42,598 nt of DNA from Burkholderiales bacterium (GCA_025360385.1 JANYCG010000243.1:1-42598), one strand, 5' to 3'; positions 8,451 through 18,361 are shown, counted from the first letter of the stretch. Notes: generated from the letters alone by a model not told the origin. Program-made: numbers and translations.

Positions 8451-9700
8451 GAACGGTAGTCCGCATTGATCGTCACATAGTCGTGGCTTAAATCGCAGGT
8501 CCAGACGGTGTCAGATGCCGAGCCACGGCCCAGGACCACCCGAACTGAAATTTCACTTTGCTTCATCACACGTTTGCCATCCTCTTCACGGTACGCGGAA
8601 TTGCGCCCTCCGTTGACCGCGACAAGTACATCATCCAAATACAAATCAATGCCCGTTTGATCTAAATCGTCTATGCCAGCATACCCAACGGCCGCCAATA
8701 TCCGGCCCAAATTCGGATCGCTGGCAAAGAATGCAGTTTTGACCAGCGGTGAATGTGCAATGGCGTAGGCCACTTTGCGGCATTCCGCCGATGTCCGGCC
8801 ACCTTCCACATGCACAGCTATGAATTTGGTGGCACCTTCACCATCACGCACAATCGCTTGCGCCAATTTTATTGCCACGCCTAACATCGCCGCCTTCAGC
8901 GCCTCGCCGTCTGCACTATCAAGCGAATCGATGGACGCATGTGCCGCCTTGTTGGTGGCAATCACGACAAACGAGTCATTGGTTGATGTATCGCCATCCA
9001 CCGTGACCCGGTTGAAAGAGCCTTCGGCCAGTTCGTACGCCAATTGATGCATTACCTGTGGATCGACGCGGGCATCAGTTGCCATGAACCCGAGCATCGT
9101 TGCCATATTGGGCCGAATCATCCCTGCGCCTTTGCTAATGCCAGTGATGCTGACCAATGCGCCGCCGATCATGACTTGGGCGCCAAAGGCCTTGGGGATA
9201 GTGTCAGTTGTCATGATGCCTTCAGCCGCACGCAACCAATTGTCATCACGGGCGCCAGAAATAGCCGCAGGCATTCCGGCATCGATACGCTCAATCGGGA
9301 GCGGCTCCATAATCACGCCGGTTGAAAACGGCAAAATCTGATCCGCTTTCACACCAAGTTTTTCGGCCAAAACGGTGCAACTATGCCGGGCTCGATCCAG
9401 TCCGTCCTGGCCAGTGCCCGCGTTGGCGTTGCCGGTGTTGATGACCATGGCCCGAATGCCTGCCCCTATTGCAAAACCAGACGCCCCAATGCCGCGAAGA
9501 TGTTCCCGGCAGATCTGCACCGGCGCAGCGCAAAACCGGTTCTCGGTAAATACACCAGATACTGATGCACCCTCGTCGATCAATACGATTGTCAAATCTT
9601 TGCGATTCGCTTTACGTATGCCGGCCTCAACGACTCCGATGCGGATGCCCGCAATCGGAAATAGCTCATCTGGATTGGGTGCAGCCAAATTGACAGACAT
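8447..9700 (-). CDS. argJ: Bifunctional glutamate N-acetyltransferase / amino-acid acetyltransferase ArgJ
   Basis: This 417-residue enzyme transfers acetyl from N-acetylornithine to glutamate, giving the cyclic form of arginine synthesis; bifunctional members also use acetyl-CoA. The precursor self-cleaves before the threonine of the conserved ATML motif, seen here as [13 protein letters not shown]. The oxyanion-forming segment [12 protein letters not shown] precedes it. Length and ends match the family. Whether this copy is mono- or bifunctional cannot be told from sequence alone. It starts 9 bp after secA ends and overlaps the following ATPase gene by 4 bp. Confidence 0.94.
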   Translation of the reverse strand: MSVNLAAPNPDELFPIAGIRIGVVEAGIRKANRKDLTIVLIDEGASVSGVFTENRFCAAPVQICREHLRGIGASGFAIGAGIRAMVINTGNANAGTGQDGLDRARHSCTVLAEKLGVKADQILPFSTGVIMEPLPIERIDAGMPAAISGARDDNWLRAAEGIMTTDTIPKAFGAQVMIGGALVSITGISKGAGMIRPNMATMLGFMATDARVDPQVMHQLAYELAEGSFNRVTVDGDTSTNDSFVVIATNKAAHASIDSLDSADGEALKAAMLGVAIKLAQAIVRDGEGATKFIAVHVEGGRTSAECRKVAYAIAHSPLVKTAFFASDPNLGRILAAVGYAGIDDLDQTGIDLYLDDVLVAVNGGRNSAYREEDGKRVMKQSEISVRVVLGRGSASDTVWTCDLSHDYVTINADYRS

Positions 9701-9709
9701 GGGAATCCT

Positions 9710-12475
9710 TCAAACAAGTTTTCCGTGGCATTGTTTGTATTTTTTTCCGCTGCCACAAGGACAAGGCTCGTTGCGGCCGACGCGGGGGACATCATCGCCA
9801 AGGATTGCTTGCCGCAAGCGAACTGTTTCCTCGTCCAGGGTTGCCACGGCTTCACCCGTTTCGGTCGGTGCTGTATAGGTGATATTGGCGATGTTTTCGG
9901 CACGATTTTCCATGTCCACGGCCGCCTGCTCCAATTGCTCTCCGGACTGTATTTTCACTGTCATCAAAATTTTGGTGATTTCGTTTTTGACGGAGTCCAG
10001 CAGCTGCCCGAACAATTCAAACGCTTCGCGCTTGTACTCCTGCTTGGGTTGCTTTTGCGCATAGCCGCGCAGATGAATGCCCTGGCGAAGGTAGTCCAGC
10101 GCACTCAGGTGTTCACGCCAATGCGTATCTATGCTCTGCAACAAAACCATGCGCTCAAATTGCACAAAATTTTCTGCGCCGACCTGATCCACTTTGACGG
10201 CAAACGCGTCATTTGCAGCCTTGCAGACCTGATTCAGGATATCTTCGTCTGTGATCGCAGTCGCCGCTCGCACCGTTGCCAACAAAGGCAATTCGATCTG
10301 CCATTCGTCCGCCAGCACCTTTTCAAGGGCAGTGATGCCCCATTGCTCCTCAATCGATTCAACCGGCACATATTGACGCACCAGGTCAGTAAAGCAACCT
10401 TCGCGCAGCGAGGCGACTTGGGCCGAAAGATCTTTTGCATCCAGAATTTCATTGCGCTGCTGGTATATGACTTTGCGTTGATCGTTAGATACGTCATCGT
10501 ATTCAAGCAGCTGTTTGCGCATGTCAAAATTGCGCGCTTCAACCTTGCGTTGCGCACTTTCAATGCTGCGCGTCACCATGCCCGCCTCAATCGCTTCGCC
10601 GTCGGGCATCTTGAGGCGGTCCATGATGGCCTTGACGCGTTCGCCGGCAAAAATCCGCATCAACGAATCGTCCAGGCTCAAATAAAACCGGGAAGAGCCT
10701 GGGTCTCCTTGACGGGCTGACCGACCACGCAGTTGGTTGTCGATGCGCCGCGACTCATGCCGTTCTGTTGCAATGATGCGCAACCCTCCCAGCGCTTTGA
10801 CCTGTTCGTGGTCTTTCGCCCATTGGTTGCGAATCGCCTCCACTTGTTTTTCCTTGTCGACCGGATTCAGCGCTTCATCGGCCTCAATGGCGCTGATGGA
10901 TTTCTCCATGTTGCCACCTAAAACGATGTCTGTTCCACGTCCTGCCATATTGGTCGCGATCGTGATCATTTTGGGCCGCCCAGCCTGCGCAACAATATCT
11001 GCCTCGCGGGCGTGCTGCTTGGCATTGAGTACTTGATGCGGAAGTTTTTCTTTTTCAAGCAACCCGGCAATGATTTCCGAGTTTTCAATCGATGTCGTTC
11101 CGACCAACACCGGCTGGCCTTGGTCGTAACACTCCCGAATATCCTTGATCGCTGCCTCGTATTTTTCACGCGTGGTCTTGTACACGCGGTCGAGTTGGTC
11201 TTCACGTTTGTTGGGGCGGTTGTGCGGCATCACAACAGTCTCGAGCCCATAAATTTCCTGGAATTCGTAGGCTTCTGTGTCCGCAGTCCCAGTCATGCCA
11301 GCCAGCTTGCCATACAGCCGAAAATAATTCTGGAATGTGATTGATGCCAGCGTCTGGTTTTCAGGCTGGATGTTGACGCCTTCTTTGGCCTCCACGGCCT
11401 GGTGCAGGCCATCACTCCAGCGTCGCCCCGACATCAAGCGCCCGGTGAACTCGTCAACGATGACGATCTCCCCCTGCTGCACCACGTAATGTTGGTCTTT
11501 GTGGTAGAGGTGGTTCGCTCGCAATGCCGCATAAAGATGGTGCATCAAGGTGATGTTGGCGGGGTCATATAAGGTGGCCCCTTCGGGGATCAGCTTAAGG
11601 TCGAACAATAAGCGTTCCGCACTTTCGTGCCCCTGCTCGGTCAGAAATACCTGGTGGCTTTTTTCGTCCAGCGTGAAATCTCCGGGCTTCGTCACGCCCT
11701 CACCGGTTCGGGGGTCTGCTTCACCTTCTTGCTTCGTCAACAAAGGCACAAGCTTGTTGATCGACAAGTACAAGCTGGTATGGTCTTCGGCCTGTCCGCT
11801 GATGATCAGCGGCGTCCGCGCCTCGTCAATCAGAATGGAGTCAACCTCGTCAACAATCGCATAATTCAACCCCCGCTGTACCCGATCCGCAACTTCATAG
11901 ACCATGTTGTCGCGCAGATAGTCAAAACCATATTCATTGTTGGTGCCATAAGTGATGTCGGCACGATAGGCGCTTTGTTTTTCTTCCCGTGGCATATTGG
12001 GCAAATTGATGCCAACAGACATGCCCAAAAAGTTATACAACTTACCCATCCACTGAGCGTCGCGATTTGCCAGATAGTCGTTTACTGTGACAACGTGCAC
12101 ACCTTTGCCAGAAAGCGCGTTGAGGTACACCGGCAGTGTTGCAGTCAGCGTCTTGCCTTCCCCTGTACCCATTTCGGAAATTTTGCCATGATGCAAGGAC
12201 ATTCCACCCAACATTTGCACATCAAAGTGGCGCATTTTCATGGCGCGTTTGGACCCCTCGCGCACCACAGCAAATGCCTCGGGCAACAAGGCATCCAGTG
12301 ACTCACCTTGGCTGACCCGATCCCGGAACTCTTGCGTTTTGGCCTTGAGCGCGTCATCCGTCAATTTCTCAAATGTGGCCTCCATCGCATTGATGCGAAC
12401 AACAGTGCTTCGGTAGGTTTTGAGCAGGCGGTCATTGCGACTGCCAAATATTTTAGTAAGAAGGTTGGTGGCCAT
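9710..12475 (-). CDS. secA: Preprotein translocase ATPase SecA
   Basis: This 921-residue protein is the motor that pushes unfolded preproteins through SecYEG. Walker A MGTGEGKT is at about 102-109, and the DEAD-type motif [16 protein letters not shown] lies near 210. The preprotein cross-linking and scaffold domains follow in order, and the C-terminal zinc/SecB-binding motif [14 protein letters not shown] is intact. Full length for the family (about 900-925). The ATG at 12475 ([16 protein letters not shown]) is the family start; an in-frame extension of 16 codons upstream is non-conserved. The long 5' region of 281 bp separates it from the M23 peptidase gene. Confidence 0.97.
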   Translation of the reverse strand: MATNLLTKIFGSRNDRLLKTYRSTVVRINAMEATFEKLTDDALKAKTQEFRDRVSQGESLDALLPEAFAVVREGSKRAMKMRHFDVQMLGGMSLHHGKISEMGTGEGKTLTATLPVYLNALSGKGVHVVTVNDYLANRDAQWMGKLYNFLGMSVGINLPNMPREEKQSAYRADITYGTNNEYGFDYLRDNMVYEVADRVQRGLNYAIVDEVDSILIDEARTPLIISGQAEDHTSLYLSINKLVPLLTKQEGEADPRTGEGVTKPGDFTLDEKSHQVFLTEQGHESAERLLFDLKLIPEGATLYDPANITLMHHLYAALRANHLYHKDQHYVVQQGEIVIVDEFTGRLMSGRRWSDGLHQAVEAKEGVNIQPENQTLASITFQNYFRLYGKLAGMTGTADTEAYEFQEIYGLETVVMPHNRPNKREDQLDRVYKTTREKYEAAIKDIRECYDQGQPVLVGTTSIENSEIIAGLLEKEKLPHQVLNAKQHAREADIVAQAGRPKMITIATNMAGRGTDIVLGGNMEKSISAIEADEALNPVDKEKQVEAIRNQWAKDHEQVKALGGLRIIATERHESRRIDNQLRGRSARQGDPGSSRFYLSLDDSLMRIFAGERVKAIMDRLKMPDGEAIEAGMVTRSIESAQRKVEARNFDMRKQLLEYDDVSNDQRKVIYQQRNEILDAKDLSAQVASLREGCFTDLVRQYVPVESIEEQWGITALEKVLADEWQIELPLLATVRAATAITDEDILNQVCKAANDAFAVKVDQVGAENFVQFERMVLLQSIDTHWREHLSALDYLRQGIHLRGYAQKQPKQEYKREAFELFGQLLDSVKNEITKILMTVKIQSGEQLEQAAVDMENRAENIANITYTAPTETGEAVATLDEETVRLRQAILGDDVPRVGRNEPCPCGSGKKYKQCHGKLV

Positions 12476-12529
12476 GAAAACGCGACCATGCTGCCACCCA
12501 ACTGGGCCTGCTGAATGGTGCAATCCTTT

Positions 12530-12558
12530 GTTTAATCAAGAAGAAATGGGGTTGCCAA
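12530..12558 (-). promoter_or_regulatory. Candidate promoter of secA-argJ
   Basis: On the minus strand TTGGCA (12553-12558) is separated by 17 bp from TTAAAC (12530-12535), about 55 bp before the secA ATG. Hexamer matches are moderate. The rest of the 281-bp gap (12476-12756) shows no gene that I recognise. Confidence 0.35.
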
Positions 12559-12756
12559 TCAATTTCTCAAGCACCGATACAATTTTGTCGCCCTGCAGGA
12601 TGTTGGCCAACAAACCCACATTTGCGCAATCAAGGCGGCAAGAGAGGGCGTAGCCGTTTGCTCATCGCCAAGACAGAATCAATCCGATTTGCACAATGCT
12701 GGAGAATTCAAGCCCTGATTTTAGCTGCGCATTGCAGAACTACATTCAGCGGCAAG

Positions 12757-13719
12757 TTAGTTGTTCGCCCGAATCGGTTTCACCGCTGTTTTGCCAGCCA
12801 CCTGCACCGGCAGATGACTGCCAGCCGTCAGAAATTTTTGGGGATCCTGTGGCACGCCCTGAACCAGCACCTCAAAATGCAAGTGGGGTCCGGTCGAACG
12901 CCCAGTCGTTCCAACCTGCGCGATTTTTTGACCGCGTTTGACAAGATCGCCTTTTTTGACAAACACTTGAGATGCATGGGCGTACCGGGTAATCAAGTCG
13001 TTGCCATGGTCAATTTCTACCAGATTGCCATACGCGGGATGAACCTCTTGCCCGACGACAACCCCCCCAGCCGCCGCCAAAATCGTCGTGCCGGGGTCAG
13101 CCTGAAAGTCCAACCCCGTATGAAGCGCAGAATGACCAGAGAATGGGTCAATCCGCCACCCAAAGGAAGATCCAAGGTTGGCACCCATGACGGGCTGCTG
13201 AGTCGGAATCAACATATTCCGTATTTTTTGATCAAACAATTTCGACTCCAACTCAGTCATCCATTCGGCCCTTTGATTGGTCATTTGATCCAATTTCGCA
13301 ATCGTTGTCTGTAGCTCAGTGATTGACAGCGAACTCCCTTCGATCAACACGCCGCCGCGCCCTGGCACGCCCTTGACGTCAACCGGATTCAGGCCAGCCA
13401 ATCCGGAGACCCGTTCACCCAAAGACTCCAACTGCATCACTTTCGCCTGCAATTCACCTACCTTTTTGGCCATAACATCGAGGTTTTCACGCATGAAACG
13501 ATCGCGTTGCTCAAACTCATCTTTGACAACCAGCTTGATAAACGTGCCAACTACGGGCCACCCATCGCGAGCGCCTTTGAGGAAAACCCAGTGGTAAAGG
13601 CCCGCCGCCGCCAGAGTCAGCAAAATCGACAAGCACAAAAAAGACAACACCAGCTTCTGGCCCGAAAGGTGGATGGCACGGCTTTTGGCAAGCCACGCAT
13701 CCGTGATAATCAGTTGCAC
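12757..13719 (-). CDS. Membrane-anchored M23 (LytM) family peptidase
   Basis: This 320-residue protein has a short cytoplasmic N-terminus, one transmembrane helix (about 23-45, LVLSFLCLSILLTLAAAGLY) and a helical, probably coiled-coil stretch (about 70-160). A C-terminal LytM domain follows with the zinc motifs HTGLDF (HxxxD) and HLHFEV (HxH). Such proteins either cut peptidoglycan cross-links or, when degenerate, activate amidases; here the metal ligands look intact. The start is GTG at 13719 with AAGGGG 6 nt before it. The gene precedes secA and starts only 1 nt from the start proposed for the divergent DciA-like gene. Confidence 0.9.
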   Translation of the reverse strand: MQLIITDAWLAKSRAIHLSGQKLVLSFLCLSILLTLAAAGLYHWVFLKGARDGWPVVGTFIKLVVKDEFEQRDRFMRENLDVMAKKVGELQAKVMQLESLGERVSGLAGLNPVDVKGVPGRGGVLIEGSSLSITELQTTIAKLDQMTNQRAEWMTELESKLFDQKIRNMLIPTQQPVMGANLGSSFGWRIDPFSGHSALHTGLDFQADPGTTILAAAGGVVVGQEVHPAYGNLVEIDHGNDLITRYAHASQVFVKKGDLVKRGQKIAQVGTTGRSTGPHLHFEVLVQGVPQDPQKFLTAGSHLPVQVAGKTAVKPIRANN

Positions 13720-13720
13720 T

Positions 13721-14074
13721 GTGAACCCCTTATTGAAAAGTCAAATCAACACCTCGCGTCAACGCAGCGTCTCGATTCTGCAAGCGGCGCAGGAAGTTCC
13801 CATACTGGCGAAACTGGTAGACCTCACGCGAGACTCGAGTGCTCGACTCAAAGCGATCGAAACTCTCATTCCAGCCAGTTTGAAAAAGTCAATCACTGCA
13901 GGTCCGATCGACGGGGCAGTTTGGTGCTTGATTCTGGACAATTCAGCTGCAGCGGCAAAGATACGCCAACTCTTGCCCGCAATTACTTCACATCTACGCA
14001 GCAAGGGTTGGGAGATTAACTCAATTCGCATCAAGGTTCAAATTTCCGGCAGCCGACCGGAGCCACGCCATTGA
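13721..14074 (+). CDS. DUF721 / DciA-like protein
   Basis: This 117-residue basic protein resembles the DUF721 (DciA) family. DciA helps load the replicative helicase DnaB in bacteria lacking DnaC; a KH-like fold is typical. The pattern of an N-terminal helix (VPILAKLVDLTRDSSARLKAIETLIP) followed by a beta-alpha domain (GAVWCLILDNSAAAAKIRQL) fits. Similarity is judged from pattern only. The start is unclear: GTG at 13721 gives the family-like N-terminus but has no ribosome-binding site, while ATG at 13673 is preceded by AAAGGTGG and would overlap the divergent M23 gene by 47 bp. Confidence 0.65.
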   Translation: MNPLLKSQINTSRQRSVSILQAAQEVPILAKLVDLTRDSSARLKAIETLIPASLKKSITAGPIDGAVWCLILDNSAAAAKIRQLLPAITSHLRSKGWEINSIRIKVQISGSRPEPRH

Positions 14075-14097
14075 ACGAACGCTTGCGAAATCAAAAA

Positions 14098-14173
14098 TGG
14101 TGCCGATTGTCGGAATCGAACTGACGACCTTCCGCTTACAAGGCGGGTGCTCTACCAGCTGAGCTAAATCGGC
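14098..14173 (-). tRNA. tRNA-Thr (anticodon TGT)
   Basis: A 76-nt cloverleaf with encoded CCA on the minus strand. The acceptor GCCGATT pairs with AATCGGC; the anticodon loop is CTTGTAA; the T loop is TTCGATT. Two stem positions do not pair: C27-A43 in the anticodon stem and A52-C62 in the T stem. All invariant positions are present, so it is probably functional. Confidence 0.93.
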
Positions 14174-14263
14174 ACTTAACTAATTTTACAGGACGCTTTG
14201 CCGGACAAACCCGCAAATTTCGCGATCCACCCAGCTTTGTTAGCAGGACTCAATGGCTCACTT

Positions 14264-14770
14264 TCACTTGACTCGCTTCAGTGCGGGTCTTGGCGTGTTG
14301 GGAGGTCGCGGCCCGCTCGTTCCGCCATCCTGTGGTCCTCCAGGCATGGGTTGGACTGCGCCGCTTTGCAACACTGGCGCCAGGCTAACCGGCTTTTGAT
14401 CCACCACTGTCGCAGACGTTGATTGAGTTAAACCAGAGGAAGGTGCCGACGCCATGGGGAAGGCCATTCCTTGACCATTTTCGCGCGCGTAAATAGCAAG
14501 TACACGTTCTATCGGAACCACAATGTCACGAGCGGTGCCGGCAAAACGGGCTTTGAATTCGATGAAATCATTGCCCAGTTTGAGCGAACTGGTTGCGTCA
14601 AAACTGATGTTGAGGACAATCTCACCGTCTTTTACATACTCGTTCGGCACACGCACACTGTCGTCGACTTGAACCGCCACATAAGGCGTCAGTCCATTGT
14701 CCGTACACCACTCATACAGGGCCCGAATCAAGTAAGGGCGTGTGGAGGTCGAGTCCTTTGCGTCAATCAT
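14264..14770 (-). CDS. sspB: ClpXP protease specificity-enhancing factor SspB
   Basis: This 168-residue adaptor delivers ssrA-tagged proteins to ClpXP. The N-terminal SspB fold is recognised by RPYLIRALYEWCTDNGLTPY, GEIVLNIS and the conserved VPIERVLAIYARENGQGM. A flexible proline- and serine-rich linker of about 40 residues leads to the C-terminal ClpX-binding (XB) motif RPALKRVK, close to RPALRVVK of E. coli. Length is normal. It follows sspA by 17 bp, the usual sspAB operon. Confidence 0.95.
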   Translation of the reverse strand: MIDAKDSTSTRPYLIRALYEWCTDNGLTPYVAVQVDDSVRVPNEYVKDGEIVLNISFDATSSLKLGNDFIEFKARFAGTARDIVVPIERVLAIYARENGQGMAFPMASAPSSGLTQSTSATVVDQKPVSLAPVLQSGAVQPMPGGPQDGGTSGPRPPNTPRPALKRVK

Positions 14771-14787
14771 TCAAGCACAGGCCAGAT

Positions 14788-15399
14788 TTACTTGCGCATG
14801 ACTTTTTCAGATGGCGTCAACGCTTCAATATAAGCGGGACGTGAAAAGATGCGTTCAGCGTATTTCAGCAACGGGGCAGCATTTTTGCTCAGGTCAATGC
14901 CATAGTAATCCAAACGCCAAAGCAATGGCGCAATAGCCACATCCAGCATTGAAAAACTGTCTCCCAGCATGAACTTGTTTTTCAAGAAAATCGGGGCGAG
15001 CTGGGTCAGTCGGTCGCGGACATGCGAGCGGGCCTTTTCCAGCAGTTTTTCATTGCTTTTGGCGGCGCGCGACTCGAGCGTCGACACATGGACAAAAAGC
15101 TCTTTCTCAAAATTAAGAAGGAACAAACGGACTCGGGCACGGTCAACCGGGTCACCGGGCATCAGTTGCGGATGCGGGAAGCGTTCGTCGATGTATTCGT
15201 TGATGATATTGGACTCATAGAGGATCAAATCCCGCTCAACCAGGATAGGAACCTGGCCGTACGGGTTCATCACATTGATGTCCTCAGGCTTGTTATAGAG
15301 ATCGACATCACGAATTTCGAAGTCCATTCCCTTCTCGAACAACACGAAACGGCAACGGTGGGAAAACGGGCAGGTAGTACCTGAATACAACACCATCAT
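14788..15399 (-). CDS. sspA: Stringent starvation protein A (GST-fold)
   Basis: This 203-residue protein has a glutathione S-transferase fold and in E. coli binds RNA polymerase and affects stationary-phase and phage transcription. The thioredoxin-like N-terminus MMVLYSGTTCPFSHRCRFVL, the NPYGQVPILVERDLILYESN segment and the C-terminal SMLDVAIAPLLWRLDYYGI helix are typical of SspA. The ATG at 15399 is chosen; upstream in-frame residues are the non-conserved translation of the preceding terminator. sspB follows in the same operon. Confidence 0.94.
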   Translation of the reverse strand: MMVLYSGTTCPFSHRCRFVLFEKGMDFEIRDVDLYNKPEDINVMNPYGQVPILVERDLILYESNIINEYIDERFPHPQLMPGDPVDRARVRLFLLNFEKELFVHVSTLESRAAKSNEKLLEKARSHVRDRLTQLAPIFLKNKFMLGDSFSMLDVAIAPLLWRLDYYGIDLSKNAAPLLKYAERIFSRPAYIEALTPSEKVMRK

Positions 15400-15410
15400 G
15401 GTGGGGCTCC

Positions 15411-15449
15411 TAAAAAACAATAAGAGTGGGCGCGTCAGCAACCCACTCT
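15411..15449 (-). terminator. Intrinsic terminator after petC
   Basis: On the minus strand AGAGTGGG (15442-15449) pairs with CCCACTCT (15423-15430) across an 11-nt loop and is followed by TATTGTTTTTT. A second, perfect 9-bp inverted repeat, GCCCATTCC-T-GGAATGGGC (15461-15479), lies just before it, without a T tract. Together they separate the pet operon from sspAB. Confidence 0.75.
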
Positions 15450-15498
15450 GAAGATCCCATGCCCATTCCTGGAATGGGCCACGGCGTTTTGACTGCTG

Positions 15499-16272
15499 TT
15501 ACTTGACTTCTTTCCAGAACGCGGCGTTCAAACGCCATGCGAAGAAGGTAAAGACGCCCAGGAACAGCAAAACCCAGACACCCACTCGGACACGGGTGTT
15601 TTGGGCAGGCTCGCCCATCCACTGCAGGTAGTTCACCAAATCGCCAACGGCCTGGTCATATTGAAGCGGAGTAAGCACGCCAGGGCTGGTTTGATCCCAT
15701 CCTTTAAACACTTGAACATCATGACCGTGCTCAGTGTGGACATCAAATACGGGCTGGCGGTTGCCCTGCAGCTCCCACAAGGCGTGGGGCATGCCTACAT
15801 TTGGGAATGCGAGGTTATTCCACCCAGTCGCCTTGCTGTCGTCCGGATAATAAGTGCGCAAATAGGTATAGAGATAGTCAGCCCCCGTTCCTTGCCCCTC
15901 GGCAGAACGTGACCGAGCGATGACCGTCAGGTCAGGCGGGTTGGCACCAAACCATTCCTTGGCCTGTTTTGGGTCGATGGCAGCCTTCATGGTCTCGCCA
16001 ACTTTTTCGGTGGTGAACAAAAGGCTGCCTTTAATTTGCGCTTCCGACAGTCCGATGTCTTTGAGACGATTGAAGCGCATGTAGGCCGCTGAATGACAGC
16101 TCAGGCAATAGTTGACAAACAGTTTTGCCCCATTTTGCAATGACGCCAAATCGTTTTGGTGATTTGGCGCTTTGTCCCAGGCAATGCCACCTGTGTTGGC
16201 ACCGGCCGCGGCCACACCCAGTGAAAAGACCAGTCCCAGTACAAATTGTTTGGAATTTCCCATGATTTTCAT
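15499..16272 (-). CDS. petC: Ubiquinol-cytochrome c reductase, cytochrome c1
   Basis: This 257-residue protein is the cytochrome c1 subunit of the bc1 complex, passing electrons from the Rieske centre to soluble cytochrome c. It has a signal peptide (about 1-25, ending AAAGA), one covalent haem motif CLSCH (C56-H60), a candidate methionine ligand in NVGMPHALWE, and a C-terminal anchor helix (VWVLLFLGVFTFFAWRL). The ATG at 16272 has GAGGAA 6 nt upstream. It is last in petABC and is followed by an intrinsic terminator. Confidence 0.95.
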   Translation of the reverse strand: MKIMGNSKQFVLGLVFSLGVAAAGANTGGIAWDKAPNHQNDLASLQNGAKLFVNYCLSCHSAAYMRFNRLKDIGLSEAQIKGSLLFTTEKVGETMKAAIDPKQAKEWFGANPPDLTVIARSRSAEGQGTGADYLYTYLRTYYPDDSKATGWNNLAFPNVGMPHALWELQGNRQPVFDVHTEHGHDVQVFKGWDQTSPGVLTPLQYDQAVGDLVNYLQWMGEPAQNTRVRVGVWVLLFLGVFTFFAWRLNAAFWKEVK

Positions 16273-16286
16273 TTTCTATTCCTCGC

Positions 16287-17696
16287 TCAATGCGCCGCAA
16301 AAGTGATGCGATCAGGCACGGCTTTTGATTCCCCCAGCCGACTCCACCACGGCATCAGGATGAAAAATCCAAAGTAAAACAACGTTCCAACCTGGGAAAC
16401 GCGTTCGCCGATTGCGGAGGGAGGTTGCACGCCCAAATAGGCCAACACCACAAAATTGATGACAAATATTCCGTAAAGATATTTGTGCCAATCTGGACGA
16501 TACCGAATGGATTTGACCGGGCTGTAGTCAAGCCAAGGCAGGAAGAACAAAATGATGACAGCGCCACCCATGACCACGACACCCCAGAATTTTGCGTCAA
16601 TCGACAGCATCATCACGGCGACCACCACGGCCGCTACCAAGATCAGGCCCTTGAACAGCGCGGGCATCTTGAACTTCAAAGCGCCGAGCACAGCGCCACC
16701 AAGAACACAGGCAATCAGGGCGTACATCATCTCGCTAGTGATGGCGCGCAGCATCGAGTAATACGGCGTGAAGTACCAAACTGGCGCGATGTGCGCCGGC
16801 GTCTTCAGTGGGTCAGCGGGAATGAAGTTGTTGTACTCCAGGAAATAACCACCCACTTCGGGCGCGAAGAAGACAATCGCCGTGAAGACCATCAGGAACA
16901 TGCTGACGGCGAAGATATCGTGCACCGTGTAGTACGGATGAAACGGTATGCCGTCAAGGGGGTGGCCATGCGCGTCTTTGGGGGCGCCTGGGCCTTTGAT
17001 TTCAACGCCATCCGGATTGTTGGAACCTACCTCATGCAACGCAATGATATGCGCGGCCACCAAACCCAACAGAACCAAGGGCACGGCAATCACGTGAAAG
17101 CTGAAAAAACGATTCAGCGTGGCATCACCCACCACATAATCGCCGCGAATCAGCAAAGCCAGATCTGGCCCGACGAAAGGTATCGCTGCAAAAAGGTTCA
17201 CGATCACCTGGGCACCCCAGTAGCTCATTTGGCCCCAAGGCAACAAATAACCCATGAAGGCCTCAGCCATCAGGCAGAGGAAAATCGCACAGCCAAAAAT
17301 CCAGACCAGTTCCCGGGGTTTGCGGTAACTGCCGTAAATCAGGCCCCTGAACATGTGCAAGTACACCACCACAAAGAAGGCCGACGCACCTGTGGAGTGC
17401 ATGTACCGCACGAGCCAGCCCCAGGGCACGTCACGCATGATGTACTCAACCGAGCCAAAGGCCAGCGCCGCGTCCGGCTTGTAGTGCATGGTGAGAAAAA
17501 TGCCAGTGACGATTTGAATCACGAGCACCAACATGGCCAGCGAGCCAAAGATGTACCAGAAGTTGAAGTTCTTGGGCGCGTAATACTCCGCCATGTGCTC
17601 GTTGTAGAGCTTGCTTGCCGGGAAGCGGTTGTCCACCCAGTTCAGCAATTTCAACGCCACTGGGGCGTTCGGGGAAATTTCTTTCATTTCAGCCAT
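16287..17696 (-). CDS. petB: Ubiquinol-cytochrome c reductase, cytochrome b
   Basis: This 469-residue inner-membrane protein carries the two b-type haems and both quinone sites of the bc1 complex. Haem ligands lie in the paired histidines of YMHSTGASAFFVVVYLHMF and of FFSFHVIAVPLVLLGLVAAH. The Qo-site motif reads PVWY (in HIAPVWYFTPYYSML) rather than the PEWY of mitochondria and alphaproteobacteria; I believe PVWY is common in beta/gammaproteobacteria. About 60 extra C-terminal residues with additional helices are usual in this group. GGAGCG precedes the ATG at 17696. Confidence 0.96.
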   Translation of the reverse strand: MAEMKEISPNAPVALKLLNWVDNRFPASKLYNEHMAEYYAPKNFNFWYIFGSLAMLVLVIQIVTGIFLTMHYKPDAALAFGSVEYIMRDVPWGWLVRYMHSTGASAFFVVVYLHMFRGLIYGSYRKPRELVWIFGCAIFLCLMAEAFMGYLLPWGQMSYWGAQVIVNLFAAIPFVGPDLALLIRGDYVVGDATLNRFFSFHVIAVPLVLLGLVAAHIIALHEVGSNNPDGVEIKGPGAPKDAHGHPLDGIPFHPYYTVHDIFAVSMFLMVFTAIVFFAPEVGGYFLEYNNFIPADPLKTPAHIAPVWYFTPYYSMLRAITSEMMYALIACVLGGAVLGALKFKMPALFKGLILVAAVVVAVMMLSIDAKFWGVVVMGGAVIILFFLPWLDYSPVKSIRYRPDWHKYLYGIFVINFVVLAYLGVQPPSAIGERVSQVGTLFYFGFFILMPWWSRLGESKAVPDRITFAAH

Positions 17697-17734
17697 TCAT
17701 GCGCTCCGATTTGTATTCTTTGTTCTTGATGCCA

Positions 17735-18361
17735 TCAGGCTTTTTTGTCTTCACCGATCAGCAATCGGCTGTCGGACATAAACATGTGCGGCGGCACTTC
17801 CAGGTTGTCGGGCGCAGGCTTGTTCTTGAAAACCCGGCCCGCCATGTCGAAGGTGGAGCCGTGGCAGGGGCACAAAAATCCGCCTTGCCAGTCGTCGGGC
17901 AATGAAGCCTGGGCTCCGGTTTGGAACTTGTCTGAGGGCGAGCAGCCCAAATGGGAGCAAATACCCACCGCGATAAAGATTTCAGGCTTGATGGATCGGC
18001 CTTCGTTGCGTGCATAGGCAGGCGTGAGATCGTCGGCTTTGCGCAGAGACTTTGGGTCTGCCAATTGGGTGTCCACTTTTGAAAGTCCGGCCAACTGCTC
18101 AGGCGTGCGTTTGACAATCCAGACTGGTTTGCCACGCCATTCAACGGTCATCTTTTCACCCGGCTTCAAAGCAGAAATGTCAACTTCAACGGCAGCACCG
18201 GCCGCTTTGGCGCGTTCTGACGGCTGAAAAGTGCTTACAAAGGGGATGAGTGCTGCTGCGCCACCAATGGCGCCGGTGCAACTGGAGGCAATCAGCCAGG
18301 TGCGTTTGCTGGTATCTATCTGGCGATTTCCGGTATCGCTCGCAACGGCGGTGTCACTCAT
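17735..18361 (-). CDS. petA: Ubiquinol-cytochrome c reductase, Rieske iron-sulfur subunit
   Basis: This 208-residue protein holds the 2Fe-2S cluster that oxidises ubiquinol in the bc1 complex. The cluster ligands are in CSHLGCSP and CPCHGSTFD, both boxes intact. The N-terminal anchor is preceded by SKRTWL, i.e. a KR in place of the twin arginine expected for Tat export. The ATG at 18361 is preceded by TGAGGA at a good distance; an upstream TTG is less likely. It is the first gene of petABC, transcribed away from mscL. Confidence 0.95.
   Translation of the reverse strand: MSDTAVASDTGNRQIDTSKRTWLIASSCTGAIGGAAALIPFVSTFQPSERAKAAGAAVEVDISALKPGEKMTVEWRGKPVWIVKRTPEQLAGLSKVDTQLADPKSLRKADDLTPAYARNEGRSIKPEIFIAVGICSHLGCSPSDKFQTGAQASLPDDWQGGFLCPCHGSTFDMAGRVFKNKPAPDNLEVPPHMFMSDSRLLIGEDKKA

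Noticed and set aside
14490-14520. ATAGC followed by GGAAC in sspB as another in-gene repeat
   Set aside because: The spacing differs from 23 nt and the encoded VLAIYARE segment is conserved in SspB, so it is coincidence.
16690-16800. PVWY instead of PEWY in cytochrome b
   Set aside because: Probably the normal form in this bacterial group rather than an anomaly; recorded only in the gene entry.
16425-17729. 434-codon open frame on the plus strand opposite petB
   Set aside because: It is antisense to a clear cytochrome b gene; long open frames opposite GC-rich conserved genes are expected, and its translation is rich in His, Gln and Arg with no domain.
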